Source: an uncultured Centipeda sp. (GTDB taxonomy: Bacteria; Bacillota; Negativicutes; Selenomonadales; Selenomonadaceae). From it: a stretch of 64,000 nt of DNA. The number at the start of each line of letters is the position of its first letter. The first letter of the stretch is position 1. The notes beneath the pieces were generated by a model that did not search any database, was not told the origin of the DNA, and saw nothing but the letters and a program-made list of their open reading frames with translations. Below are positions 43,264-54,463 of this stretch, in pieces. Both the position numbers and the translations under genes were made by a program. The stretch covers positions 1 to 64,000 of the forward strand of contig CAJPQT010000002.1 in NCBI GenBank assembly GCA_905372865.1, read 5' to 3'.

Positions 43264-43539
43264 TCAGTCCTTCTGACGCTTTGCCTCGGCGAATTTCGCC
43301 ATCGTACCGTTCTTGCTCAGGAGGTTCCTGACCGTGTCGGTCGGCTGTGCGCCCTTCTTCATCCAGTCGATTGCCTTCTCCTCGTCAATGCTGACGACAG
43401 CGGGCTGCTTCGACGGATCGTAGTTTCCAAGGATCTCGATGAATCGACCGTCACGCGGTGCACGCGAGTCGGCGACCACAATGCGATAAAAGGGATTCTT
43501 CTTCGCCCCCATGCGGTTCAAACGAATCTTGACTGCCAT
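43264..43539 (-). CDS. rpsP: 30S ribosomal protein S16
   Basis: A 91-residue ribosomal protein with the typical start AVKIRLNRMGAKKNPFYRIV and RDGRFIEILGNYDP. RBS AAAGGTGG precedes the ATG. It follows ffh in the conserved order. Confidence 0.97.
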   Translation of the reverse strand: MAVKIRLNRMGAKKNPFYRIVVADSRAPRDGRFIEILGNYDPSKQPAVVSIDEEKAIDWMKKGAQPTDTVRNLLSKNGTMAKFAEAKRQKD

Positions 43540-43563
43540 AATTTCACCACCTTTCGTTGTGTG

Positions 43564-44940
43564 TTATTTGAAGAATGGCATCTTCGGAAGCCCCATGCCG
43601 CCGAGTGACGGCATGGAAGGCATTCCGCCCTTGCCCTTCATCTTCTTCATTTTCTTCATCATCTTGCGCATCTCGCCAAACTGCTTGAGCAGCTTATTGA
43701 CATCCTGCACGCGTGTTCCGCTGCCCGCAGCGATGCGCTTGCGACGGCTGCCGTTGATGATTGTGATGTCCGCACGCTCCTTCGGTGTCATCGCACGGAT
43801 AATGGCCTCAAGCTGACGCATCTCCTTGCCGTCGAGGTCAAACTCCTGATCGCCAAGCTTCTTCTTGAGATTGCCCATCCCCGGAATCATGCCGAGGATG
43901 CTATTCAGTGAGCCGAGCTTCTTCACCTGCTGCAGCTGATCGAGGAAGTCGTCGAGCGTGAAGTCGTTCTTGCGGAGCTTCGCCTCCATCTTCTTCGCGT
44001 TTTCGAGGTCGAAGTTCTCCTGCGCCTTCTCCACGAGGGAGAGCACATCGCCCATGCCGAGGATGCGCGATGCCATGCGGTCGGGGTGGAACACCTCGAG
44101 CGGTTCAAGCTTCTCGCCCATGCCGACGAACTTCACGGGGCAGCCCGTGACCGCCTTGATCGAGAGTGCGGCACCACCGCGTGCGTCGCCGTCGAGCTTC
44201 GTCATGATGACGCCATCCAGCCCGAGCGACTCGTCAAAAGACTGTGCGACGTTGACGGCTTCCTGTCCCGTCATTGCGTCCACAACAAGCAGGATCTCGT
44301 GCGGCTTTACCGCTGCCTTGATATCGCGCAGCTCCTGCATGAGCGTTTCGTCGATCTGCAAACGTCCCGCCGTGTCGATGATAACAACATCGTTCGCGTG
44401 CGATGCCGAATGACCGATTGCGGCGCGTGCAATGGCGACGGCATCCTCCTGCCCCTGCGAGAACACGGGCACTTCGACCTTTTCGCCGATCACTTCGAGC
44501 TGCTTGATTGCAGCGGGACGATAGATGTCGTCCGCGACGAGCAGCGGGCGTTTGCCCTGCTTCTTGAGCATGAGCGCGAGCTTGCCTGCCGATGTAGTCT
44601 TACCCGAACCTTGGAGACCGACGAGCATGATGACGGTCGGCGGGTTCGGACTGATGTTGAGACGGCTCTCCGTCCCGCCCATCAGCGCGGTCAGTTCCTC
44701 GTCAACGATCTTGATGACCGCCTGCGCCGCCGTGAGTGTGTCGAGCACCTCCTGCCCGACGGCACGCTCCTTGACGCGTTTGACGAAGTCCTTGACGACC
44801 TTGAAGTTCACGTCTGCTTCGAGGAGTGCCATCCGCACCTCGCGCATGGCATCATTGACATCGTCCTCGGTCAGCTTGCCATGTCCGCGCAGCTTCTTGA
44901 AGATCCCCTGCAAACGATCGGACAGATTCTCAAAGATCAT
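43564..44940 (-). CDS. ffh: Signal recognition particle protein Ffh
   Basis: A 458-residue SRP GTPase. An N-terminal helical bundle is followed by the G domain with GLQGSGKTTSAGKLA near residue 107, DTAGRLQID, and TKLDGDARGG. The C-terminal M domain is Met-rich (MRKMMKKMKKMKGKGGMP) and binds signal sequences and SRP RNA. The start overlaps the ylxM stop by four bases. Confidence 0.97.
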   Translation of the reverse strand: MIFENLSDRLQGIFKKLRGHGKLTEDDVNDAMREVRMALLEADVNFKVVKDFVKRVKERAVGQEVLDTLTAAQAVIKIVDEELTALMGGTESRLNISPNPPTVIMLVGLQGSGKTTSAGKLALMLKKQGKRPLLVADDIYRPAAIKQLEVIGEKVEVPVFSQGQEDAVAIARAAIGHSASHANDVVIIDTAGRLQIDETLMQELRDIKAAVKPHEILLVVDAMTGQEAVNVAQSFDESLGLDGVIMTKLDGDARGGAALSIKAVTGCPVKFVGMGEKLEPLEVFHPDRMASRILGMGDVLSLVEKAQENFDLENAKKMEAKLRKNDFTLDDFLDQLQQVKKLGSLNSILGMIPGMGNLKKKLGDQEFDLDGKEMRQLEAIIRAMTPKERADITIINGSRRKRIAAGSGTRVQDVNKLLKQFGEMRKMMKKMKKMKGKGGMPSMPSLGGMGLPKMPFFK

Positions 44941-45302
44941 TCTCCCACCTCCTTCGTATCATCCTGTGATGTGTATTGTTCCAGTTCATCCGCGATGCGG
45001 CATACATCGGTGCACGCAATCGGTTCTCTGAGCGCACGCAGCTCTGCACAGATCGCAGTAAGTGCCTGCTCCTGTGTCTGTTGACGCGCGAGAAGACCGA
45101 GCGTCTCCTCCATCTCCGTGAGCGCACGCTCTGCGCGGCGAATATTGTCATGCGCCGCCTGCCGCGTGATGCCCAGCTCCTCGCCGATCTCCGCGAGGGA
45201 AAAGTCCTCCGCAATGTGCAGACGCAGACACTCGCGCTGCTTTCCCGTGAGAAGGCCGCCGTACAGGTCATACAGTCTTGCGAGCTCGTAAAGTCGCTCC
45301 AT
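44937..45302 (-). CDS. ylxM: YlxM-family SRP-associated DNA-binding-like protein
   Basis: A 121-residue protein with a sigma-factor-like helix-turn-helix (LTGKQRECLRLHIAEDFSLAEIGEELG up to RQAAHDNIRRAE, read in pieces). YlxM is encoded next to ffh in Firmicutes and modulates SRP GTPase activity in streptococci. The ATG at 45302 has AGGTGA five bases upstream; GTG and ATG codons a few codons earlier are less well placed. First gene of the block. Confidence 0.92.
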   Translation of the reverse strand: MERLYELARLYDLYGGLLTGKQRECLRLHIAEDFSLAEIGEELGITRQAAHDNIRRAERALTEMEETLGLLARQQTQEQALTAICAELRALREPIACTDVCRIADELEQYTSQDDTKEVGE

Positions 45303-45332
45303 GCACATCACCTGTTTCTAAACACTTCTGCG

Positions 45333-45361
45333 ATTATAACGGCAAACGAAAAACCTGTCAA
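45333..45361 (-). promoter_or_regulatory. ylxM-ffh operon promoter
   Basis: Consensus TTGACA (45356-45361), 17-base spacer, perfect TATAAT (45333-45338) on the minus strand. The -35 box is part of the terminator stem at 45354-45378. Confidence 0.9.
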
Positions 45362-45378
45362 GTATTTTTCTTGACAGG
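45354..45378 (-). terminator. Terminator of the DUF438 gene
   Basis: Perfect 9-bp stem CCTGTCAAG / CTTGACAGG with a seven-base loop, followed by TTTTTC on the minus strand. Confidence 0.85.
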
Positions 45379-45393
45379 CTCTTTTCTTATCTC

Positions 45394-46839
45394 TTAACGG
45401 CGAAACTTTTCCAGCGGCTCTGCGTGGTCGGTCACAAATTCGACCGTGCCAATGTACTCGCCCGACTTATCATACATCGCCTGATACTGCACGCGGATCG
45501 GACGCTCGCGGATGTAGCGGTGCACAATCATCTGCGTGCGCTTCTTCGCCTTGAAGTCGGCGATCAGATTCCGCACCACGGGGATGATCTCGGGCGGGTG
45601 GCAGTTCATCACGTCGCGCCCGAGTGCAGACAGCGGACGCGTGAACACCTGCCCCTCGTTCGTGAAGAAGCGGACGACATCGTCCTTGTCGATGAACGTG
45701 ATGTCCACGGGCAGGAGCTGGAGGATCGTTGTCAGCTGCTCCATCGACAGCTCGCCCGTCGGGAACTGGAGCTTCCCTCCCACCTGAGACTGTGCGAGAC
45801 GAGCCGCCTCCTGATCGAGCCACGGCTGCGCCTCTGCCCACGCGGGAATCGGAACGCCGAACGAAATGCCCATGTCCGGCAGGTCATGATAGCAGCGGTA
45901 CCATTCCATCTGCGTGAAATAGCGCAGGCTGAGTGGGAAGAGAATCTTCTCCTCCTTGAAGATCATCTCGCGGATGCGCTGCGTGAGTGCACGGATCCGT
46001 GCCTCATACATGGGCAGCGTCTCTTCATCCGCCTTGAGCGCCTTAATAATCATGGCGAGCTCGCGCTTCATCTCATCGTCGATGCCCCACATGACCTGCG
46101 AGGGACCCGTGACACCGTAATCGTAGAGAATCGGCATCAACAGCTCTTCCTTCTTGATGTAGTGGGAGCGCACATCGCCGAGCGCAAGAATGTGCTGGAG
46201 CATTACATCCGTACGCTTTGCCCCGTCCAGCTCGCCCTCAATTGTGTCGAGCAGCGCATCAAGTGCCGCATTCTCCGCACGCAGGATCGTGAGCGGATGC
46301 CCCTCGGGCAGCGCGTCGATGTCGTCGGGATTCACCGATGCCGCCTGTGCGTGAATCTCGTCATGCGAGAGCGCACCCGGCGGCGGCTCGCTCGCCACGC
46401 CGTGAAAGAGTGCCGAATGCACATCGCAAAGACGCTGCACTTCACTGACAGGCATGCCCTCCTTGATGAGGGTCTGCTCTGCCGTCATGATCTCCTGTGC
46501 GTCAACGTGACTGAACTCCTGCACGAAGTCTGCACGGACGGAGTCGAGATCCTCGCCGCCCGACAGGCGTTCGATGAAGTTCCGAATGCGTCCCTGCCGC
46601 GACTGTGCATCATCGCTGATGACCTGATAGCCGCGCTCCTCGAACGCCGCGATGACCTTCGAGAGCTCAATTCCCTTCACTGCCGCGCCGCGCGGAATCG
46701 TCATGATGCGCCCCATCACATTCAGTGCGACGGGATTTGTAATCTCCTTAAAGCCGATCCCCGCCATGATTTCACTGACTTCGGGATTCTCCTCCACCAG
46801 CTCGGCAACCGTCTTTTTCAGATCCAGTATCTTCTCCAT
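45394..46839 (-). CDS. DUF438 / hemerythrin-like / PAS sensor protein
   Basis: A 481-residue cytoplasmic protein. Order: a DUF1858-like N-terminus (residues 1-65), a DUF438 domain (about 75-150), a hemerythrin-like four-helix bundle with His/Glu ligands (DVRSHYIKKEELLMP, MIFKEEKILFPL), and a C-terminal PAS domain (ITFIDKDDVVRFFTNEG, MNCHPPEIIPVV). Such proteins are thought to sense oxygen, iron or redox state or to help repair iron-sulfur/di-iron centres; the role is unproven. RBS AAAGGAG precedes the ATG at 46839. Single-gene unit. Confidence 0.85.
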   Translation of the reverse strand: MEKILDLKKTVAELVEENPEVSEIMAGIGFKEITNPVALNVMGRIMTIPRGAAVKGIELSKVIAAFEERGYQVISDDAQSRQGRIRNFIERLSGGEDLDSVRADFVQEFSHVDAQEIMTAEQTLIKEGMPVSEVQRLCDVHSALFHGVASEPPPGALSHDEIHAQAASVNPDDIDALPEGHPLTILRAENAALDALLDTIEGELDGAKRTDVMLQHILALGDVRSHYIKKEELLMPILYDYGVTGPSQVMWGIDDEMKRELAMIIKALKADEETLPMYEARIRALTQRIREMIFKEEKILFPLSLRYFTQMEWYRCYHDLPDMGISFGVPIPAWAEAQPWLDQEAARLAQSQVGGKLQFPTGELSMEQLTTILQLLPVDITFIDKDDVVRFFTNEGQVFTRPLSALGRDVMNCHPPEIIPVVRNLIADFKAKKRTQMIVHRYIRERPIRVQYQAMYDKSGEYIGTVEFVTDHAEPLEKFRR

Positions 46840-46946
46840 CGTCAAAGCTCCTTTATATATCAAATGCTCTTTGTCATCTCTGTGTGACGATTATAACGCA
46901 GGTCGGTGAAGAAAGGCTGTAACCTTTGGTACGAAACAAAGAAAAA

Positions 46947-46970
46947 GACTGCTCCGAAAAAGAGCAGTCC
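46947..46970 (-). terminator. Terminator of clpB
   Basis: Eight-bp stem GACTGCTC / GAGCAGTC with T5 following on the minus strand, just after the clpB stop. Confidence 0.9.
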
Positions 46971-46977
46971 CCATATA

Positions 46978-49551
<2,574 letters not shown>

Positions 49552-49590
49552 AATGTATCCCTCCACAGTTCATTTCATGTTTATGAGCTT

Positions 49591-49618
49591 ATTATACCAG
49601 ATAAAGTCAAATAGTCAA
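49591..49618 (-). promoter_or_regulatory. clpB promoter
   Basis: TTGACT (49613-49618), 16-base spacer, extended TGG-TATAAT (49591-49596) on the minus strand. Confidence 0.8.
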
Positions 49619-49643
49619 ATATAAATTTTGATTTTTTGACTTT
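49603..49643. promoter_or_regulatory. CtsR-like double operator upstream of clpB
   Basis: Two 19-base arms (49603-49621 and 49625-49643) form an inverted repeat with 16 of 19 positions matching. Each arm is a direct repeat of AGTCAAA-type heptads with an 8-base period. CtsR sites use (A/G)GTCAAA heptads, but with a 10-base period. The first arm covers the -35 box. Confidence 0.6.
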
Positions 49644-49656
49644 TATTTTTTAGAAA

Positions 49657-49683
49657 AGGCTCTGCCTTCGTTGAGCAGAGCCT
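49657..49683 (-). terminator. Terminator of the glutamine synthetase gene
   Basis: Nine-bp stem AGGCTCTGC / GCAGAGCCT followed on the minus strand by TTTTC, eight bases after the stop. Confidence 0.85.
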
Positions 49684-49690
49684 CATACAT

Positions 49691-51580
49691 TCAGATCATA
49701 TTCTTTTTGTAGCACTCATAGAGCCCTTTGAGCTCCTCCATCTTCGCGTACATCTCAAGCTGCAGCGCGGATGCGGTTGGATAGTCGCCCTCATTGAGCG
49801 CCTTGATGAGCAGTGTAAAGAGAGCCTTGTCGTCGATCGTGTCCTTTGCGAGGTAGATGCGCAGGTCATGGATCTTGTTCCACATATAGGCATCCTGATC
49901 CGTCACAAAGTCGCTCTTGATCTCCGTCATACGGCGGACGATATTGCGGTTCTCCGGAATGATGCGGCTGATGAGCTCGATCTTCCAGCGCAGGAGTGCT
50001 CCCGTGCGGAACGAGTCGATGATCTGCGGGCGGAGTGTATTCGCCTGTGTGAGCACTGCCACCTTCTCGGGGTAGAGATCAAAGCCGAGCATATTCTCCC
50101 AGACCGTCGCGGGGGGCCTCCCGAAGCGCACATCGCGCTCATCCGCCGTATAGTGTTCGAATACGTCCTCCTCGCTCCGATAGGCACGGTCAGTTTCGAG
50201 GTAGAGCCCCTTCTCCCCCGGCTGCTTCGACAGCTCCGCGAGCAGTTCCGTCGTACTGCGTCCCGCCGAATGTTTAATCCCGTCGAGAATCGCGAGGTAG
50301 GAGGCAGCAATGACGAGGTAGGTGTTCGAGTAGGGATTGGTCGCGCGCAGCTCGAAACGCGTCGCGAGCGGATTTTTGAGGTCACGAATGAGGCTCACAA
50401 GCACCGTGCGGTTGCGCGATGGGATCGCGGGCGATGCGCCAAACGATGTGACGACGCAGACAGGAGCCTCAAAGCCCGGCTTCAGACGGTTGAACGCATC
50501 GTTCGTCGCCGAGACGAACGGGTTGATTGCCTCATAGTTCTTGAGCAGCCCCATCAGTGCGCCGTAGCCGACGGCATTCATATAGTCCGCATTCTGATCA
50601 TCGGCGGCAAAGAGACTGTGCCGCTTTCCGTCCTTTGTGATCGCCGCGAGGCTAAGATGCGTGTGCTCGCCGTTGCCCGCGAGCCCGATCAGCGGTTTCG
50701 CCTTGAAGTTGACCTCAAGCCCGTAGAGGCGGAAGATCTCACGGACAAACGTGCGCACGAACAGCTCATTGTCCGCCGCCTGCACGGCACTATCATACTG
50801 CCAGTCGATCTCGATCTGCTCGCAGACGTGCGTCATGCGGCCGCTCTCGTCAATCTGCGCCTTGAGCCCGCCGACCTCCTTGTGCCCCATCTCCATGCGG
50901 AAGCCGTATTTGTCAAGCTGGATGAGGCAGTCCTCGAGCGCCGTGCGGACCGCTCCGTGCGTGCGTTCCCAATACTGCTCATTCATCACCTGCGAGGCGG
51001 ACATCTCCTCGATGGATGCGTTGTCGTCGAGCGGGGTCTTGACCCAAAACTCAAGCTCCGTCGCCGACGTGAACGCGATGTCCACGATGTCCGCACCATT
51101 CAGAGAGGGCGCACCCGAGATCTTCGGATTGGCATGGAAAAAGTCCAGCAGTTCCTTCTTGACATAGGCGAGCGTATCCACAAGTACCGCACGCGAGTCG
51201 ACGCGCTTCTCCTCGTGAATGATAAAGGACGGAATACGCAGCGTCCCAATCGGCAGCCCCGTCTCCTCATCCGCGCCCTCGGGATCGTAGTCCACGAACC
51301 AGTTGACCGCAGGATCAATCGGAAGATCCACCTTCGCGTTGTTGATCGTTGCAATCTTCGGCAGAACCACGGAGGAGCCGTCCGTCTGCACGGCGGTTCC
51401 GTTGTAGAATTTCTCAATGTCCTCCATGAAGATCCGTACGGGAATCTTCTCGTCCGTATCGTTGCCCGCCATGTCGATGCCGACAAGCGAGACGAAGCGC
51501 ACCTCCGGATGCGCCTGAAGCTGACGAATGATCTCTTCACGCGGCGTATTGGCAGGAATCTTATAGAGAAGTTCATTCAT
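49691..51580 (-). CDS. Glutamine synthetase, large (about 630-residue) type
   Basis: A 629-residue glutamine synthetase-family enzyme. The catalytic domain has FTSATELEFWV (metal Glu), GNGEHTHLSL (His in the ammonia/ATP site), SRNRTVLVS and RFELRATNPYSNTYLV. It is longer than the classical type I enzyme (about 450-470 residues) and shorter than GlnN type III (about 700). The likely reaction is glutamate + ammonia + ATP to glutamine, but a related gamma-glutamyl ligase role is possible. The ATG at 51580 follows AAGGGTGG. Single-gene unit with its own promoter and terminator. Confidence 0.85.
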   Translation of the reverse strand: MNELLYKIPANTPREEIIRQLQAHPEVRFVSLVGIDMAGNDTDEKIPVRIFMEDIEKFYNGTAVQTDGSSVVLPKIATINNAKVDLPIDPAVNWFVDYDPEGADEETGLPIGTLRIPSFIIHEEKRVDSRAVLVDTLAYVKKELLDFFHANPKISGAPSLNGADIVDIAFTSATELEFWVKTPLDDNASIEEMSASQVMNEQYWERTHGAVRTALEDCLIQLDKYGFRMEMGHKEVGGLKAQIDESGRMTHVCEQIEIDWQYDSAVQAADNELFVRTFVREIFRLYGLEVNFKAKPLIGLAGNGEHTHLSLAAITKDGKRHSLFAADDQNADYMNAVGYGALMGLLKNYEAINPFVSATNDAFNRLKPGFEAPVCVVTSFGASPAIPSRNRTVLVSLIRDLKNPLATRFELRATNPYSNTYLVIAASYLAILDGIKHSAGRSTTELLAELSKQPGEKGLYLETDRAYRSEEDVFEHYTADERDVRFGRPPATVWENMLGFDLYPEKVAVLTQANTLRPQIIDSFRTGALLRWKIELISRIIPENRNIVRRMTEIKSDFVTDQDAYMWNKIHDLRIYLAKDTIDDKALFTLLIKALNEGDYPTASALQLEMYAKMEELKGLYECYKKNMI

Positions 51581-51635
51581 CTTTGCGTACCACCCTTTTC
51601 CAAAAGAATGCCATGCGGCATAAACTCACGCGCCC

Positions 51636-51665
51636 ATCTTACCATTTTTCGTAGGACATTGTAAA
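51636..51665 (-). promoter_or_regulatory. Candidate glutamine synthetase promoter
   Basis: TTTACA (51660-51665), 18-base spacer, extended TGG-TAAGAT (51636-51641). Confidence 0.45.
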
Positions 51666-51706
51666 GATACTGGAAAGAAGTATTCATTCCCTTAATGTGG
51701 TACGCA

Positions 51707-51735
51707 TTGACGATCATTCCCTATACACATAAAAT
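51707..51735 (+). promoter_or_regulatory. Promoter of the DUF4153 gene
   Basis: TTGACG (51707-51712), 17-base spacer, TAAAAT (51730-51735), giving a leader of about 74 bases. Confidence 0.6.
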
Positions 51736-51815
51736 ATAAGCAGTCACGGACAAAGAAACACAGATAAATTCAGCAATTTCTTAACGAATATCAATGCACA
51801 GAGAGGATGATGGCT

Positions 51816-53444
51816 ATGAATATCACCATACGCATCTTGCAGCTAAAGGGACGGGCGCATGAACTCATTCGCCGTTTTCCCATCGCCGTCTTTTGGCAGG
51901 CAGTCCTTTTTCTCGTCGGTGCAGGCATTATCCTGCTGCGCCCCGATTTGTATGCGGAGGGTTGGCATAGCGACTATTTCGAGCATCTCGTACGCCTCGC
52001 CCCCGCCGTCTTCGGCGCATGGATGACGGCGGTCATGTTCCGCCTCTTCACGGATGTATTTCCCGTGAAAAAATCCTTGATGCTGCATGCGGCATCGTCT
52101 GCCGTTCTGTTCCTCCTCCTTGCCTATGCGTGGTATGGCGTGGAAAATCCGAGCCGCCATCTGATCATTGGGACGCAAGGCATCTATCTCGCACTCGCCT
52201 TCCTTGCGCTCTTCCTTCTCGAACGAACAAACAAGGCCCCGGGGCTTCCCGCCCTCCTCTTTGCCGCTGCCTTTTCCATCGCGACGAGCATCCTGCTCTT
52301 TCTCGGACTCATCCTCTGTGTCGCCGCATTCTGGGCACTGATCGTCACCGATGCGGACGGATGGCTGCCCGAGACAACCTATCTCTTCTCCGGTCTGATC
52401 GCATACGGCGGCTGGGGACTTGCCGCATTCCTCGGCGCACTGCCAAATACGAATGCACGCTACGAGTTCCCCGCTGCCACGCAGAAACTGCTCCTCTATC
52501 TCTTCTTCCCCGTCTATCTCCTTCTGCTCATCGTTCTCTACCTCTACGTCGGCAAGATTATCGGCGCGGGCGAGATGCCCGTCGGCACGATGAATTGGTA
52601 CGCTTCGTTCGCGCTCCTCGGCTTCGCCTTTTTCTTCGGCACGCTTGCCGTGCAGGAGCGTCTTCCCCTCTTTTCTCGCTTTCTGAAATGGGGGCTTCTC
52701 CTCTTCCTCCCCATCCTCGCCATCCAGATCTACGGCGTATGGCTCCGCTATGAGGCGTACGGGCTGACAACACTGCGCTACACCTCCATGATCTGTACGT
52801 TCTGCGGAATCTATGCGCTTGCCGTCGCCTTCCTTCGGCGAAAGCCCCAGCAAGTATACCTCTGCGCCGCCATCCTCGCGCTCATCTTCTCCCTCACCCC
52901 GCTCAACGTCGTCGACGTACCGCTCCGCAGTCAGGAGGCACGGCTCAGTCAGCTGCTCACAGAACACAGCCTCATACAGGATGGACAGATCATAAAGCGT
53001 GACGACACGCCGCCCGCGGTTGTAGACGAGATCATCGATATTGCGTTCTACCTTGAACAGGATGCCTCCCCACTCGCCGCAGCGGTATTCGATGCAAACT
53101 TCAGACATATGCGCGAGTCCTTTTATTTCGACAGCCCATATGCGTTGGAACTGCCGATCACAGACTACCACACGCTCATCCGCTTCAACACACAGCACAT
53201 CACGCGCGCGGGCATCCTCGTTCTCCCGCGCACGGACGGTACAGAGGAACGCATTGACCTGAACTCCTACGCGCGTATGCTCGTTGCGCATGGGGAGCAA
53301 GGCAGCAAAGCCACCCTCGATGCAGAAATGCAAGACTACACGATGGATAACCATCTCATTCACTTCGATCAGATCGCTATCAGCAGGGCCGAGGACGGCA
53401 GCGTGGTCTGGGACAGTGCAAGCGGATTTGTACTCATACGCTAG
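51816..53444 (+). CDS. DUF4153-type polytopic membrane protein
   Basis: A 542-residue protein with about ten to twelve hydrophobic segments in the first 360 residues and a soluble C-terminal domain (about 370-542). The layout and the membrane part (YGGWGLAAFLGALP, MNWYASFALLGFAFFFGTLA, LRYTSMICTFCGIYALAVA) fit DUF4153. Function is unknown. Three in-frame ATGs are clustered; the one at 51816 is nine bases from GAGAGG and is preferred, 51807 and 51810 being too close. Its stop overlaps the convergent small gene by four bases. Confidence 0.72.
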   Translation: MNITIRILQLKGRAHELIRRFPIAVFWQAVLFLVGAGIILLRPDLYAEGWHSDYFEHLVRLAPAVFGAWMTAVMFRLFTDVFPVKKSLMLHAASSAVLFLLLAYAWYGVENPSRHLIIGTQGIYLALAFLALFLLERTNKAPGLPALLFAAAFSIATSILLFLGLILCVAAFWALIVTDADGWLPETTYLFSGLIAYGGWGLAAFLGALPNTNARYEFPAATQKLLLYLFFPVYLLLLIVLYLYVGKIIGAGEMPVGTMNWYASFALLGFAFFFGTLAVQERLPLFSRFLKWGLLLFLPILAIQIYGVWLRYEAYGLTTLRYTSMICTFCGIYALAVAFLRRKPQQVYLCAAILALIFSLTPLNVVDVPLRSQEARLSQLLTEHSLIQDGQIIKRDDTPPAVVDEIIDIAFYLEQDASPLAAAVFDANFRHMRESFYFDSPYALELPITDYHTLIRFNTQHITRAGILVLPRTDGTEERIDLNSYARMLVAHGEQGSKATLDAEMQDYTMDNHLIHFDQIAISRAEDGSVVWDSASGFVLIR

Positions 53445-53608
53445 GGGAACACTGATAAATTCAGGCGCATCATCCGCATTGATCCCCTTCCATTGATGCA
53501 CACTCCCAAAACACGGTCATTTTCACAGCGAACAGGCTTGCCGGATTCACTCTTGCCCATCCAATGTTCACAGGTGACGCAGCATTTACGGGTCAGTAGG
53601 ACACTCAT
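53441..53608 (-). CDS. Small cysteine-rich protein
   Basis: A 55-residue protein, not recognised. It holds five cysteines (CCVTCEHW near residue 9, VRCEN near 28, GVCINGRG near 37), in a spacing that could bind zinc. No signal peptide or membrane segment. The ATG at 53608 has GGAGG six bases upstream, which supports translation. It lies between a convergent DUF4153 gene and the ABC permease, and no promoter of its own is evident. Confidence 0.55.
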   Translation of the reverse strand: MSVLLTRKCCVTCEHWMGKSESGKPVRCENDRVLGVCINGRGSMRMMRLNLSVFP

Positions 53609-53676
53609 GCATATCCTCCAATAAATGGCCTCACCCGCGGCGAAGGCCGTGTGTTCTTCTAACCACACAGAAAAAC

Positions 53677-53703
53677 CCTCACGGAACAATATATTCTGTG
53701 AGG
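53677..53703 (-). terminator. Terminator of the ABC transporter genes
   Basis: Hairpin CCTCAC.GAA / TTC.GTGAGG with T-tracts on both strands, 17 bases after the permease stop. Confidence 0.75.
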
Positions 53704-53719
53704 ATTTTTTCTGTCGGAA

Positions 53720-54463
53720 TCACTGCTGGTTCCACGCGCACATCCTCCGCTCTGCCCAGTCGAGCAGGATGAAGAGCAGCAGGCCCATCATGCTGAGGAC
53801 GACGATCCCGGCGTACATATCGAGGTAGTTTACGCGCAGCCATGCATCCATGATGTAGTAGCCGATTCCATACTGCGTGCCGAATGTCTCCGTAAAGAAG
53901 AGTACGGAGATCGCCGTCGCCATCGCCACACGCACCGCCGTGATAAACTTCGGCAGCGAGGCGGGCACGATGATATGACGCACGATCTGCGGGAATGCGG
54001 CACCGAGCACACGCAGCGGCGCGTACGTCTCAGACGGAATCGCCGCCACGGCATCACGCACGGCAACGACAACCTGAAAGACAATGATGAGAAATACGAG
54101 CAGCAGCTTGCTCGCCTCCCCAACGCCAAAGAGCAGCATGGCAACAGGCAGGAGTGCGATCTTCGGCACGGGATAGGTCAGATATAGAACGGGCGCAAGG
54201 AGGCGATTCACGCATGGGAAATACCCCATCAGCACACCAGCGGGGTAGCCCACGGCAACGGCAGCAAGCAGTCCGAGCACAATGCGCATGAGACTGTAGC
54301 CCGCATGCACGGCGATCGTATCGGGGAATTTCTGCACCAGACGCGAGAGCACCAGCTCAGGAGAAGGGATCACTGGCATCTGAAGGAGCTGCGCAACAGC
54401 CCACCAGAATGCAAGACACAAGAAAATACCGCATGCAAACATTCGCAGCGAAATCTTTGCCAT
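53720..54463 (-). CDS. ABC transporter permease, NitT/TauT (SsuC) family
   Basis: A 247-residue membrane protein with about six segments and the binding-protein-dependent transport signature near residue 140 (AIPSETYAPLRVLGA). The family imports nitrate, sulfonates, taurine or thiamine precursors; the substrate cannot be told. The ATG at 54463 shares one base with the ATPase stop (TGATG), so the two genes are coupled. No substrate-binding protein gene is adjacent. Confidence 0.88.
   Translation of the reverse strand: MAKISLRMFACGIFLCLAFWWAVAQLLQMPVIPSPELVLSRLVQKFPDTIAVHAGYSLMRIVLGLLAAVAVGYPAGVLMGYFPCVNRLLAPVLYLTYPVPKIALLPVAMLLFGVGEASKLLLVFLIIVFQVVVAVRDAVAAIPSETYAPLRVLGAAFPQIVRHIIVPASLPKFITAVRVAMATAISVLFFTETFGTQYGIGYYIMDAWLRVNYLDMYAGIVVLSMMGLLLFILLDWAERRMCAWNQQ

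Noticed and set aside
53648..53668. GTGTG/CACAC inverted repeat near the small Cys gene considered as a separate terminator
   Set aside because: Only five base pairs with a long loop and no clear T-tract; the adjacent 53677-53703 hairpin explains termination better.
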